Part shown: piece after piece, positions 39,801-52,197 of the stretch
How the letters are laid out: the number at the start of each line of letters is the position of its first letter
Position numbering within the stretch: the stretch's first letter is position 1
NCBI RefSeq assembly: GCF_030867145.1
Contig: NC_134439.1
Span: forward strand, 6,113,379-6,177,378
Source: Opisthocomus hoazin
Lineage: Eukaryota; Chordata; Aves; Opisthocomiformes; Opisthocomidae
Length of the DNA stretch: 64,000 nt
Reading direction: 5' to 3'
The notes under the pieces: generated by a model
Seen by the model: the letters and a program-made list of their open reading frames with translations, nothing else
Database searches by the model: none
What the model was told of the DNA's origin: nothing
Program-made: the position numbers and the translations under genes

Positions 39801-42800
39801 GCGTTGGGAGAGCTGCTGGATCTAGGAAAGGTGTTTTTGCCTCCTGACCATTTCTCTGGTCAGAATGAGAGGTATTGCCTGGCTGACCTGGCTCACATAC
39901 CCACCTGGACCCGGTCCCTCCACACATGCACCCCTAAATCACAGCGTTGCTTTTGGGGCTTCCTCAGAGAAGACCAATACCCCCATGCATTTGAGTGCAC
40001 GTGGGGATGAAGGCAAAACTATGCACCAGCAGCAATGCCCATTCCCAAGCAGGAGAACACCACCATCCCTACCTGTTCCATCCTCCACCAGCGATGCCTG
40101 GACTTGGAATTTCTTCTCATACCTGGGGCTGGTCAAGTTGAAGGCAGCCAACACAACCTCTGTTGAAAAGCAGCCATTCTTCTCAGTCTGGAGGGAGAGA
40201 GTCAACCCCGTCAGCAGCAGTCCCGGGAAGGGGCTGTCCCAGAGTCATCGCGCTCCCCAGCTGTGCTCACCTTCCCGCTAACCTCGATGCAGTTCATCTC
40301 TTTCTGGGGGGTGCTGTGAAGACTGTGGAGGATCCTGATGCTCCTGAAGGGCTGACACAAGCTGGCCTGGACCTTCCCCTGGACGGGCTTCCCATAGGTG
40401 TACCTGTTGGGTGGAGGGTGGTGAGGGTGTACCTGATGGACTGCACCATGTCAGATCCCCCCCATCCCCTCCCTCTTCCAAGCACAGCCTGTTTCGGGCT
40501 CACCGTCCACAAATCTCCATCTGGAACTTCTTGTCCTTCTCCAGCACCACGTCGGGGAGATCGATGGTCATCTCAAACTTGGGCAGCACTGATGGAGAAG
40601 CAAAGGGAAAAGAGGGTTGTCACTTTCAGAACACGGACAACAGTGCCTGGGTGGCCAGGGGGCCCAAGACGCGCTGCCCACAGGGACATGCCGAGGTGGG
40701 TCACCATCCCCATGCACCTCCCGGTCCACGCGTACCATATTCCTCCACACTGAAGGAGTGGCTCTTCCGCTCCACCTCGATGATGTACGTGCCCAGGGCT
40801 GGCTCTGCAGCCAGTGGGAGGGACAGGTCCACGATGCCCTGCCGCGGGCTCACGTCCCGCCACTGTGCGATGCGGTTCCCGCTGGGATCCTGCACACAGG
40901 GACACGCGGCGTCAGCACCCCGGGGACCCCAGCACTCAGCGATAAAACAGCCCACGGCTGCGTTACGCTTCTCCTGTCCCAGCCAAGGTGCCTTCCCAAG
41001 CCCACACCACCCGGGAGCCTCCCTCCATCTCTCAGACTGACCTTCAGGAACACAACGGGCAGCTGCAAGGCAAAGAGAAGATGGTTAGATGAGAAATTCA
41101 AAGCTGTCCTTGGGGTCTCACTAGGGTGGGGACTATGGAGCCGTGGATGGAGTAGAGTGAGGGTTGTTTGTAGGATGCTGTGAACCTTCCAACCCTTTGA
41201 TTTTCTTCGGGATTGATTTTGAGCCTGGGGGTGGCTCTAGCTGGGATGAGCCGAGGGCGCTGCCAGCACAGCATAGAGAGGTGGGATCTCCCAGAGCCTT
41301 CGCAAGATGCCAGCAACCACTTCATCTGGCAACCTCCTACATTTCCAGAGGCCCAGATGATGGCTCGGGGGTGCCAGAGACTGATCTCGCCTGTAATCCT
41401 GGCGTCTGATGACGTGATGGATATCAGTGGCACTTTCCCTGCTTCCCACCCGTCACTGCTACATCCCTAACCAAAAGTTTAAGTGGGTACGTTCCTGTGT
41501 CACTTGTGCAATTCTGCTTTCTCTTTCCTTAGCCTGCTGAAGCCTGGGTGAACAACACAGGGCATCCCTGCCCCTGGCGAGCGCAGTCATCCAGGCAGAG
41601 CTGGCAGGGGCACGATTCCCAAGGGGAAAGGCACTGGCTGACTCCCGCACCTCTCTCCCGGGCGTGCCGAGGCTGTGAGAGGGCAGTGCAGAGGAACCCT
41701 GTCGCCTCCCCCTTCCCCAGCCCTGCTCTCACCTTCTTATTGCTGGGAGTGAAGTCTTTATCCAAAGAGACGATTCGAAACTTCACTGGAAAGAGCAAGC
41801 GGGGATGCAGGAGTGAGCGGTGGGTGCATCCGCAGGGAGGGGGCTTCCCCATGGGGAAGGTGGATGGAAATCCACCCTGAGCCCTGCAGTGGGGCGCTGC
41901 CCCCCAAGCAGCACAGCCCCCAGTGCTGCCAGCGTGTCCTGGCATTGCCCTGGGCCAGTGCTGGGGGTCCCAGTACATCCCAGCATGAGCCCTCCTATTT
42001 CTATGCAGCACAGGAGCAAGGCTGATCCTCCTGTACCCCTCTCCCACCAGGTCCTTCAGCCCAGAGCAGGGTGGTCCACCCTACCCCCCTCACCTTCCTG
42101 TCCAGGCTTGTAGACAGCCTTGTCTGTCTGTATGAACATCCCAGGCTCCAGGGCTCTCAGCATCACCTTCTTCTTCTTGGAGACATCCAGGGAACCTCCC
42201 TGGATTGAGATGTGCAGGTCTACGATTTCCTCCTTCCCTTTGGCAGGGGCTGGAGCCTGCCAGGGGAAACACCAGGCACCGGGTGAGGACAAGGGATATG
42301 CCGTGGCCAGGATGCTCTGCTTGGTCCTGGTGACCCAGAGCACTCCTGACCCACAGGCACACCTTCCCCAAGCCAGGGGCTGGGAAGAAACGTCCCCCCA
42401 AAACCCTGCTTTAGTCTGCAGGTCTGCTACCGGCGCATTATTTCAGCCATAGAATAACTGGGCTTAGTCTAGAGTCATTTTGCCTGCGTGGGGGGTGAGA
42501 CCCTACCAAAAGATGGGGAAGTCACACCTGTTCCCAGCCCCACGTGGGACCACAGCCCCACACTCAGGGGAGCTGGTGGAAACTGCTCTGCGTGGAGACA
42601 GTGGGGTGTCCAGGGCATCCCGCTCCACACAGTTGGCTGTGTGTGGGGTGACACTCACGGGGAAGGTGATGTTCAGGTACAGATGAGGCTCCTGGACCTT
42701 CCTCTCGAGCAGGGTGATGTTATGGTCTGCTCTCTGCAGCTGGACGGTCATCTGGACAGGCTCGTGGAGGCCACTGAGATGAACCCACAGCATTGCTGTG

Positions 42801-43350
42801 TAGGGGTGGTAGAGCACAGCTGGGGACGTGACCACATAAATCCTGGCAAGGAGAAGTCCTGACGTGAGAGGCGTGGGGATGAGGCACATCCCAGTACAGA
42901 CCCCACAGAGGTCTTGAAGAGCTCTTGGGCACACAGGAACCTGTACTGGGGAGCAAGGCCACCTTCCCCAGCCTCTCTGCTCTGCTTCTGGGCTCCCCTT
43001 GACTGCTCAGCTCAGCAAAGCAAAGGCTCTGCTCACACATTGGCTGCAAACGAGGCAGCACCCACAATAAACCATCCCAGAGCCACCAGCCCCACCAGCC
43101 CCCGGGTGCCAAGCCCTTCGTGTTCATGGGCAGGGACAACCCACCAGCCCAAGCATTTCCACCCTGGCCAACAATTCCATGCGTAGGAAGGATTAGCTCC
43201 CAAAACACACTGCCAAGGAGCCGAGACTAAATGCCCTCCCACCAGATGTGGACACACAGATGCAGAGAGGGCTTACGGAGCTGCAGATGCCGTGGCGGTG
43301 AGGTGCAGGATGAGGAGGAGCAGGGCGGGCAGGGCAGCTGGGGACCTCAT
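30814..43350 (-). CDS. Alpha-2-macroglobulin family secreted protease-trapping protein
   Basis: Minus strand, 35 firm exons in phase, 1,472 residues plus a short tail: 43277-43350, 42659-42842, 42094-42256, 41733-41785, 41042-41062, 40736-40889, 40504-40588, 40271-40403, 40073-40187, 39240-39349, 38918-39082, 38539-38766, 38160-38217, 37931-38076, 37531-37680, 37145-37357, 36794-36890, 36396-36549, 36005-36230, 35802-35928, 35395-35516, 35151-35202, 34824-34898, 34489-34665, 34217-34298, 33433-33589, 33213-33287, 32870-33026, 32562-32779, 32252-32467, 32052-32176, 31866-31956, 31675-31743, 31470-31572 and 31256-31297. The last exon is unsure; 30814-30878 is phase-compatible. There is a signal peptide at 1-23, then MG domains ([13 protein letters not shown]) and a bait region at about 702-745 that ends before [12 protein letters not shown]. 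The thioester is PYGCGEQN (Cys ~989, Gln ~992), followed by the receptor-binding domain at the C-terminus. Family members trap proteases when the bait is cut. Exon count and length match A2M (36 exons, 1,474 residues). Which paralogue it is cannot be settled; ovostatin and A2ML1 lie elsewhere in birds. Intron 14 starts with GC. Confidence 0.93.
33670..34152 (+). mobile_element. CR1 LINE 3' end (type A), antisense in the A2M-like gene
   Basis: The copy starts at CCCACTTCAAGAAAGATGAGG, runs through the CR1 C-terminal and 3' region and ends near ATGCTGGGATTCTGTGACGG. It lies between the exons at 33433-33589 and 34217-34298, antisense to the host gene and about 60 bp from the nearer exon. It closely resembles the copy at 10340. 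Confidence 0.9.
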
Positions 43351-46341
43351 GTCTGCAGCTTCAAGCAGACGTCAGGGATGGCCACAGACTCCTTCTCCAG
43401 GTGTTGGGTTGCTGTAGACCTGCGTCTGCTCTGCTGCAGGCTCTGAAATGAGATCTTTGCTTTCCATCCAGCGAGCAAACAAGGGTTGGCGGAGGGATCC
43501 AGCGGGGATCTGCAGATGTAGCCAAGGCAATGTTTACCGTCTGCCCACAGCCTCCTGGGTTCAAGGCTCTTGCGGATTTTTGCAATTCGAGGAAAGGTTC
43601 CCATAGGCTATAGAGGTTCAAAACCAGGGGGCAGGACCCACCTACACACTGATTTGCTGGGAAGTGATGGCAGGAGGGAGGGGGAACGAGTTCCCCAAAA
43701 TGGAAGTAGGAAGCACGTTATGAGAACAGTCTGTGAGTTGGTGGTGATTTCTCAGAAGGGCTTGTTTCCAGGTATTTAAAATTTAAGCAAACAGTATCTA
43801 TGTGGACTGATCACAGGTCTCAGGCTGTCTTTTTTGCCCAGTTTCCTCCAATTTCATCACATCACTTATGGGCACAGGAGCAGGCCTGCGTTGGGCTGTT
43901 GTGCCAGTGCCACCCACTGTCATTCCTCCAGGCAGTGTGCCTGGGAGCCGGACACCGGCCGGGTGGGCTGAGCTGCCTCTTTATGCCCCAGTGGGGATTT
44001 AGGAAAGCTGAGGCAGCTCCACAACAGCCATACCGTGTCCTGAGATCATCCCCTGCTCCGGGGTTCTGCAGTCCCCTTCCCTCTGGGGACACAGGGAGAG
44101 GCGGAAGCAGCGCTGCGAGAAGCCACGGCTGGAGCTGACCCCTTTCCCGCGGGCTCTTGGATCACCACGGCTGCTGTCCCCATGCCTGCCCTGCTCCGGT
44201 GCTGCTGGATGTGGCCCTTTGCTCACCTCCCTGCTCCCTGCCCTTTGGGAGCAGCCCCGCAGCATGTCGGTGTCCGGAGGAGGCTGATCGCTGCCATCCC
44301 CGTGGACACAAGGCAGGAACGTGGCCCAGAGCCCATCCTGAAGCCCCGGGATGTGGGCAGGGGTCAGTGGCCCAGCAGGCATCTCAGGGACGGTTCAACG
44401 TGACGAGGAGCCTGGGGCCATCGGCACACCGAGCCCTTCAGGGCACGGGGCAGGATGCAGCAGGGGCCGTGAGCAGCGTGGCCGAGGGGAGGGTGATTTG
44501 GGGTTTTCTTCTCTGATCGGTGCCTGTGGGGCTGCCGAGGTGAAATATCTCACGGAGGATTTGTCCTGCGGTGCTGCTGGTAGCGTCGGAGCAGGAGCCA
44601 AAGCGAGTTGTCCCCCAGCCCCTCCTGACCAGGCAGCACTGACCCCACGGTGTTCTGTTTCTTCTGCTGCCTTGTTGCCCATGCAATGCACGTTTTCTCT
44701 GGTTTGGTCTCAGTTTTTTATTCAGCAAAGCAAAGTGAAGGTAGGGCCCCTCTTAGACAGCATTAAGGGGGAACACTGAGCCCCTAACACAAAGTGTGAT
44801 CTGGGACGTGGGGCTGGCTTTGGTCAGGGATGGTGGGCAAGAGCCTGACGAAAGGGAGCTTTCTTGCAAGAAAAACATTTTGCCACTTCCACTTCCCTTA
44901 TCCCACTTGCATTTTTCTTCATTTTTCCCCCGGCTGAGCGGGTACAGGGACAGAGCTGCACTCGGGTCAGCCCTGAGCATCCTCTCCATGCCCAGCCACC
45001 AGGCTTGCACCGATCTCCCAGGGCTTTTTGTCAGCCCCGGGTGAGCTCACCTGCGCTGGTCCCCTGGTCCCCTCTCCGAGGGATTGCACTGGCACCAGCT
45101 CAAGGGAATCCACAACTCCACAGTGGGGAGCAAAGCGGCTGCTCCCTGGGCAGCCCCCGACCCCCACGGGATGGCAGGGCTGCTGCGGAGCAGGGCTGGG
45201 GTTCGGAGTCCTCCTCTCAACCCTGCTGCTGCAGGCTCCTGCCGGGTCAGGCGAAGGGATGGGAAGAGGCTGCCAGCCCTCAGGACCGTGGCTGTCTGGT
45301 GGGGTACAACGGGGTTGGGAGCAGAGGGACAGCTACACTTTGCCTTCACATCGGTTTTGGAGGCTTTAAAACCAGGAACAGAGCACGTGTGAGACCGGGA
45401 TCAGAGTCAGCTGGGTTCAAGCTTTTGGGCAGCCAAACCGCACCCACGGTGATGGGCACGCGGTGGGACTGCCAAGCCAGCTCAGAGTTGACAGACTAAG
45501 CCGCATGTAGGAAGCCCTGGCAGGAGGAAAGGGGATAAAGGGGCTTTCTGGGAAATTGGATCCTACATGTGCGCACTGCCCTTGACCATCTCCACGTGAC
45601 AGTTCCTGATCGGTGAGTTGTTACTCATGGGAAGCCTCTTTTCAGTTGCTAATATTTTTTCCCAGTGGTATCCATCTAGGTGGATGATTTCCATGGTTTT
45701 GCAGAATTTCCTCCAGAACGAGTCAGCCACTCCCAAGAGCAGGAATGATGCCAAACCGGAGTGCTGTGCCCTTGTTTGGCCACAGTTTGCACATCTTAAT
45801 TGAAGATCAGAGGTGAAGCCTGCCCACCCTGCTCCCAGCACTGGGGACAGCCACCCAGTGCACTTCTCCCTGCCCTACTGTCACGCTGGAGTGGCTGGGA
45901 TGGGAGCTGCTGGGCTGGGAAGGAGCCAGCAGATGACCAAAACCCTGCCTGGCTGCAGGCAACAGGCCAGGGGTGATGGTAGCTGGTGGCTGGATCTGGT
46001 TGTGCCATGGTCTGGAGTCCGTGGGGAGGTCTCTCCTGCTCCGGGTGGGCAAAATCCAGGCACCTCTGCCCTCTGAGGTTTCTGGGCTTTACTGGTGCTC
46101 CTCCTGTGCACTGACTGCTCATCCCTACGGCAGGGAGAGCTCCACCGTGGTGTAACTCTCACCTGCCACATGCTCCTCACACCATCCAGCACTGTGCCCC
46201 ATGGAGAAGCCATGGTGTCCATAGGGATGCTCTACGTGCAGTGACCTGGGCATCCCACACAGCCATGAGACGGAGCTCTCTCCCCACACTCCCCTCAGCA
46301 CTGGCAGGACACCGTGCACACACACCACCAGGTATGGACCA
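43351..46341. other. Intergenic: A2M-like 5' flank to AGPAT1-like 3' end
   Basis: About 3 kb without a recognisable gene; shadow frames on both strands lack domains. The left part should hold the A2M-like promoter: AT-rich TTTAAATTTTAAATACC (minus strand, about 43770-43790) and a STAT-type palindrome at 43749-43757. The right part includes the AGPAT1-like 3' UTR, if the ATTAAA at 46342-46347 is used. Confidence 0.55.
43749..43757. promoter_or_regulatory. STAT/GAS palindrome upstream of the A2M-like gene
   Basis: TTCTCAGAA fits TTCnnnGAA exactly, about 400 bp upstream of the start codon. Acute-phase A2M in rodents is driven by STAT3 through such sites. One nine-base match is weak evidence alone. 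Confidence 0.35.
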
Positions 46342-46347
46342 TTTAAT
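46342..46347 (-). promoter_or_regulatory. Possible poly(A) signal (ATTAAA) of the AGPAT1-like gene
   Basis: On the minus strand ATTAAA lies about 560 bp after the stop codon at 46902. It is the nearest hexamer I noticed. Confidence 0.45.
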
Positions 46348-46901
46348 CTTGCACCCTTGTCTCACAGTTCATCATCAAGGATGCTCTTCACCCATGGCAA
46401 TATCCCCTGGACCTCCTGCCCGCCCCATCCACACGCTGTGCCCTGGACCCCTCTCCAGCGCTGGCTGCATCTGAATGGCATCGCCAGCTTGCAGGAGCCT
46501 CTGGAAATAGCAACCCAGCAAGCCCACGAGTGAACCCCAGTGCGAGTCACACCATCAGGTGTGGAAAATGGTGCAGTGAACGCCCAGCCCTGCCTGGCAC
46601 TTCTCTCCCCCTACCCAGCGTGCAGGCGGGAGCCATCCAGGCAGACGGGGCTTGGTACCCAGGGTCAGACACAGCGCCGGGTTTGGGGGGGACAAGCGAT
46701 GCCCCAGGGAGGGGATGCAGTCACACCGAGGGGCTTCTGGGGGCACCTTGCACTGATTTCCAGGTGCTGCCTGGTCCCCATCCCTCTGCTTCCCCTTGCA
46801 CCTTGCTGAGGAGGTGGCAGGTCTGGTGGACACATTCGCAGGGGACAGGGTGGCCCAGCCTCTGGCTGTGTCACCTCCCTTATGTCCCCAAGGGGCTCTG
46901 C

Positions 46902-49900
46902 CTAATTTCTGGTCCCGGTCATGTCCTCCTCACGCTCCAGGCTGTCTGTCCCCCTGCTAGCACCAGCCCCAGTGCAGCACGGCAGCAGAGGCTGCTCAGC
47001 ACCCTGGTCCCCGCAGTGACTTGCAGACATCTCAGCGAGGGCATCAGCCATGGCCTGGCGGACAGTCTCTGTCAGTCTGGGGACATCCTTTGGGCTCAGG
47101 CCCTGGGTTTCTACCTTGGGGAGGATTTGGATGGTGCACGTCCCTGGGGAGAGAAAGGGAAGGCTGAGGAGGCTGTTAGCCAAACCCACCAGGAGCCAGC
47201 TCTTCCCACCAGCATCCTCCACCATCAGCTGCCTCCCCACACCTCCAAGCCCCACATGCCCCATCCCCACCACCAGCCCTGCCTTCCAGCAACGGGGCTT
47301 CTTGTCCATCACCTACCAGAGGTGAATTTCTTATCCTTGGAGCTGAAGAAGTCCCAGTATGGGGAGATCACGATGGGGAAAATGGGAACCTGTAGGAGAC
47401 GGAGGGTCAGGAGTGTCCTCTATACAGACCCCCTTGCCGGGTGGGAATCCAGCTCCTGCCGTGCCCCAGGCTTCAGCAGGTCCCTGTCCCCTCCCTGGGT
47501 CCTGCACAGCAGGGTGGTGTCCCTGGGGACTGCAGACCCCAGAAGACCCTGGTGTCCCTGTCCTGCTGCCCCAGGGTGCATGGCCACCCCAATCCATCAA
47601 GGGCAAGTGGAGGGGGAAGATGGCCTTACCTGAGCCTGCACGGCCAAGTGGAAAGCCCCGCGCTTGAAGGGCAGCATGGATTTGTTCTGGTTCCTGGTGC
47701 CTTCAGGGAAAATGAACACTCGGAGCTGCACAGGACAGGGAGAGATGTGAAACCCAACCAGAGCACCCTGGCACCCGCTGTGTCAGTCCTCCCCGCACCC
47801 CCCTTGGCCCATCGGTGTTTGCTGCCAGCCCCCCTCACATTTTCACGCCGCATGGTCCTGGCTGTCTGGCAGATGACATCGATTGCATCTTCTCTTTTGT
47901 GGCGGTCGATGAAGATGATGCCGCTGAGCCAGCAGGCCCACCCCACAGTGCCCATGTACATGAGCTCCTTCTTGGCGATGGGCACACAACGTTCAGGAAT
48001 GACCTCCACCATGCCTGGAGGATGGATGGGAGAGGAAAGGGTCCGTCCCTGCCCAACGGCACCCAGAACCAGCCAGCTCTGTGGCTGTAGTGACCTGGTG
48101 TCATCTTCCATTGTCCCAACCCTCTCTCTGCAGCAAATCCATAGCCATGAGCTCCTGTCCCACCAGCCCTTCCGGCCTTCCCCACACTGCCCTGTACAAA
48201 TCCTGGTGCTTTCCTCGCTGGGAGCCCCCAGGATGAGCCTGGTCCACCCCTGCAGCACCCCAAAGGCTGCCCATGCAGTGATGAGCCCCACCCTCTCCCT
48301 TGCACGTACTCATGAGGTCAAGGGAAGCTTGGTGGTTGCAAACTATCACATAGGGCTCCTTGATGTTCAGATGTTCAGAGCCCCGCACCTGCATCTTGAT
48401 GCCACAGAAGCGTTTGAGGGGCAGGATCGCAGCACGCAGGAGCCTAGGGCAGAGGAACACACGTGAAGAACAGATAGACACAGAGGAAGGCTGCTTGATT
48501 TTTTTCCAGCCCTTTACAATCACTCAGGGAGCAAGGTGCAAGATGGGCCAGGCTAGATCTGGTCTACACGAGCAAACACTGTGTCCCAAGGGGGATCTGT
48601 GTTCAGTCTCAATGATGCTTTACTTTTCTAAGCACATTTGTAGCTTGTAAAGCTCAGAGCTAACCTTGTAACCATCCCCAAGGTGAGACGAGCGGCTGTC
48701 TCAGTAACAGAAAGTCTGCACCGGTGCTGCTGATGAAGAAGAGCAGCCAGCACAAGCTGGTGGGAGAAAAAAAAAACAGGCTTTTTGATGTCCAGGGGTG
48801 ATGAGAAAGCAAGGAGAGAAGGGGTGAGATGTCTGCCTGCAGCCAAGGTGCAAATCTTTGCATCCCGATAAGGACAACTGCCTCTGGCCAAGCGAGCCTC
48901 ACCCCAGGGCTCCTCTGCGTGCTCAGCTGGATCTGTGCGTGCGGGCTGGAAACCTGGACACCCAGCTCGCAGCCTGTGCTGTGGATACCTAAAGCTGGAG
49001 GAGCCGGATGGCAGCTGGGAGGTGCTGAGCTGTAGATGGATGAACACTGAGGATGGGCATGCAGAGGAACAGTCTTGAGACAGAGAGGTCTACAGGGCTG
49101 CGGGTGTCTGCAGGGACTGTCCCTGCAGAACAGCCAAAGGGCAGCGCTGCAAGCACCAAGCTTTGAGCTGCAGGTGGTGAGGGGAAGAGAGCAGGGAAGG
49201 GAAAACCAACTCAGCTTCATTCATTAGAGGAAATCACAAAGAAGATCTTCACCGGACCCTCAGCGTCAGGAAGAGATGGAGGTTTCATCTGGGCACATGG
49301 AAGGGGGAACAGGAAGAGCGGTGTCACCATCCAGGGAGGGCTGGACAGGAAGGGTGACATCAGGGTGGCAGTGCTGATGAAGAGTGACACTCAGTATGAG
49401 AATAACAAAAGGAATGGAGGGAGGATGGAGCAACGGGGATTGCAGCACCCACAGTGGAGATAAAACCTGGTACGTTTTTGGTGTTGAAATGGGGCACTCT
49501 CCAACCCACAGCATGAAGAGCACCCATGCCAGGATCCACACATCCGGCAGCGGTTGGTTCCACGGAGCCCACAGAGGACAGGGCAGGGGACAGGGCTGTC
49601 AGTGAGAGCTCAGCATCAGCTAGGGATGAGAAGAGGTTTGGGAGGAGAGAGCAAGAGAGTCATGATGCTTAGAGGGTCCTTTGTGTCAGAGGACCACCCA
49701 TCTCTTGGGAGATGCAGGCTCAGAGATCCCTGTGTCTGCAGAGAAGCAGAACACTTGTGACAATGCCCCAAAGCCAGGACTAATTACAGGAACATGCTCC
49801 AAGCCGGAGGCTTTGGGATTTGGAGGCTGAGGAGGAAACGGACCCAAGCGTGCTGCTTGGGCGGAGGATGGCTGCGAGGTGTCGTGGGACAAGATAAGGC

Positions 49901-51053
49901 AGCGTGAGTCACTGCTGCATCATGCCAGGTATTTCCACTAAGCCAAGAAACGTTTGTGCCAGGGCTTGGAGCACCTCCGGACGCGTGCGTCTGTCTGCAC
50001 ACAGCATTTCTGCTCAGAAAGGACGAGGGAGAGAGGCTGCACAACGCACTGATAACATCAAACCCCTGACCACACTCCTGCAGAGGGCCCAAAATCCATC
50101 AGCTCAAATATGTGATGGCTCAAGCTCAGCAAATACCACGGGCTCAGACATTATTCACTCTGACATAATTATATCCCTTCTGGTATGCTATCATGCCCAG
50201 GAATTCAGTAACAAGACTGCAACACCCTTGAAAGCAATCAGACCTTCCTCTTGTGTTGCACAGCGATGTTATCTCAGCTGCCACCACTCCTGAGCACAGC
50301 TGACGGCACCAGCACACGACTCGCTGGGACATGATTGTGGCATGCCCAACAGCTGATGGCACCAGGACATCCCCAAATCCCTCCGCCAAAGCGCGGCCCC
50401 CGGGGCCCCTGCTGAGCAAGACCCGGCTGCATGGCCAGGGAAGAGGCGATGGGCGTGCATGTGCATCCTGCTAATGATTGTACCTCCAATCTTTACCAAA
50501 ATCCTCCTATCACCCACCCAGCTGATGACCCCAAAGTTGCGATGGCCAAGAATGATCCCTTTTACGCTACTTCATCCTCTGGGGACTAGTCCTGGCCCAG
50601 CTGGCCACCTCCATCACGGCGTAACCATCCCTGGGCACAGCCAGCAGCTCTTCACCACACCACAAGATGCAGATGTACCCTTCGTTGCCACATGGACACA
50701 ACCACAGCCCTCGCTGTTGGCCCCAGGGCTCAGCCACCGGCCGTAATATGGCTGTGGGTATGCCCAGAGCAGAAGAAAGCATGTGCCCACAAGACCACAT
50801 GAGCTCCTCCGTCGCAGCCAAGCCCCAGCCACCTCCACATCAGCAGCACATCCCCAGGCTGTACTCACTTCATGTTCTCCACAGAGCGTCCCCGAAGAGC
50901 CGCTATGGGGGACAGGAGGGTGGCCACGGCCACGATCCAGCAGTTGAAGAAGGCCATCTTGCAGAAGTAGTGGAAGGTGGCATTGTAGCAGTAAAGCAGC
51001 AAGGCTGCCAAGGGGAGGAGGAGCAGCAGCCCGTGGAGCAGGACCACCGCCAT
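46902..51053 (-). CDS. AGPAT1-like 1-acyl-glycerol-3-phosphate acyltransferase
   Basis: Six exons on the minus strand give 301 residues: 50869-51053, 48310-48443, 47839-48014, 47630-47725, 47317-47389 and 46902-47143 (TAG). The enzyme would convert lysophosphatidic acid plus acyl-CoA to phosphatidic acid in the ER membrane, on the way to phospholipids and triglyceride. A hydrophobic N-terminal anchor (about 2-22) and a second segment (about 34-52) precede catalytic motif NHQASLD (98-104). Then come the substrate-binding region IIFIDR, motif FPEGTR (171-176) and VPIFPIV. Exon 4 matches human AGPAT1 at almost every position ([14 protein letters not shown]), and the N-terminal KMAF.NCWI and RSVENMK resemble AGPAT1 more than AGPAT2. 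The C-terminal ~40 residues are unlike either and contain a CC pair. The start has A at -3 and G at +4; in-frame ATGs further up extend it by up to 17 residues. Confidence 0.9.
48444..50868 (-). other. Long intron 1 of the AGPAT1-like gene, no gene seen
   Basis: 2.4 kb of unique sequence. An AT-richer patch with several TAAT/ATTAT words lies at about 50080-50240. No CR1 copy was recognised and the shadow frames have no domain. Confidence 0.5.
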
Positions 51054-52197
51054 CGTGCTGCCTGGCGGGAGGGTGCTGGGGAGCTCAGCCCGCATCCCGG
51101 GCACAGGGCGAGTGGAGCGTGGGGATGCAGAGGAGCGTGGCAGGTGAATCAGATGTATCAGCAGAGCAGCATGTGGGTGTTTGGGGCTGGTCCAGGGGAA
51201 GGTGCTGTGTCTATGTCACCCTCTGCAGAGGCTTGAGGACGGACTAGCTCACACGGGAGGCAGGCTACCCCACCAAGGGTGGAGAGTGGTGATGAGTCAA
51301 CGCTGGTGACCCTGGGTCTCCCAAAGTGTCACTGCTGCTAAGTGCCCTCCTGGGCTGTTAACAGCCATTGCAGTGCCTCCAGCTTGATGCAATCAGAAGT
51401 GTTGCCCACAAAAGTGTCCATGCTCTGGGCACCTCACCTGGCCACAGGGACCCCAGCCTTGGGAAAGGAGGATCTCAGCTGGTAGGGACAGCCAGAGCTG
51501 GTGCTGGTCCATGCCCATCAAGGCTTGTTGTAGATCCCTGTTGGCATCATGGCTAATCCCCAGACATCACCTTCAGAGTATCGATTATTGGAAATCAACT
51601 CCCTGCTTCTCCCCACCTGAGTCTGCAGCAGGCGCCTGGTTCCAGTGCTCCCCATCTCTGTTCCCCCCCAGTCTGGGCTGCAGGAGCCCCTCTGCCCTTC
51701 CCCTCCCAAGGCCCAGCATCTGTCATCAAGGTCCGAGCAACGGCACGGGGGTCTGAGCCCTGCCACCCCCCACTCCCGCCCTGGGCTGAAGGAGATGCCA
51801 GCCCTCGCCCCAGTTGGCAGCCAGGGGCTGCGTTGCGTGACGTGTTTACATAGGTGCAATTAGCATGTACAGGGCTGTAATTGGCCTCTTCTTCCGCTCT
51901 GTTGCTTTTGCACTGGGCACGCAGGATCCAGACCAACTCTAAGCTGCCCTGCAAAAACTCTGCTCGTGCTTTTAAAAAGGAAGTGCCTGTCATTGCAGAG
52001 ATGACTCCAGCCTGGTCTCAGCCACCAGCAGCATCTCCCAGCCTGGCTGTTCCATGCCCCAAGCCCTGCTGGGGACATCGGCGTGCTGCTGCCCAGACCC
52101 ATCGGTTCATCTCTGACCCTCAGGACAGAAGCTTGCGAGCAGAGAGCTCCACTAGTGCTTTCCCATAAGCACACCCCCCCAGGGCTCTGGGGCAAAC

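Noticed and set aside
46530-48466. Long plus-strand frames (367 and 341 codons) over the AGPAT1-like locus
   Set aside because: They are shadows of the minus-strand AGPAT1-like exons and of GC-rich introns. No domain is recognisable.
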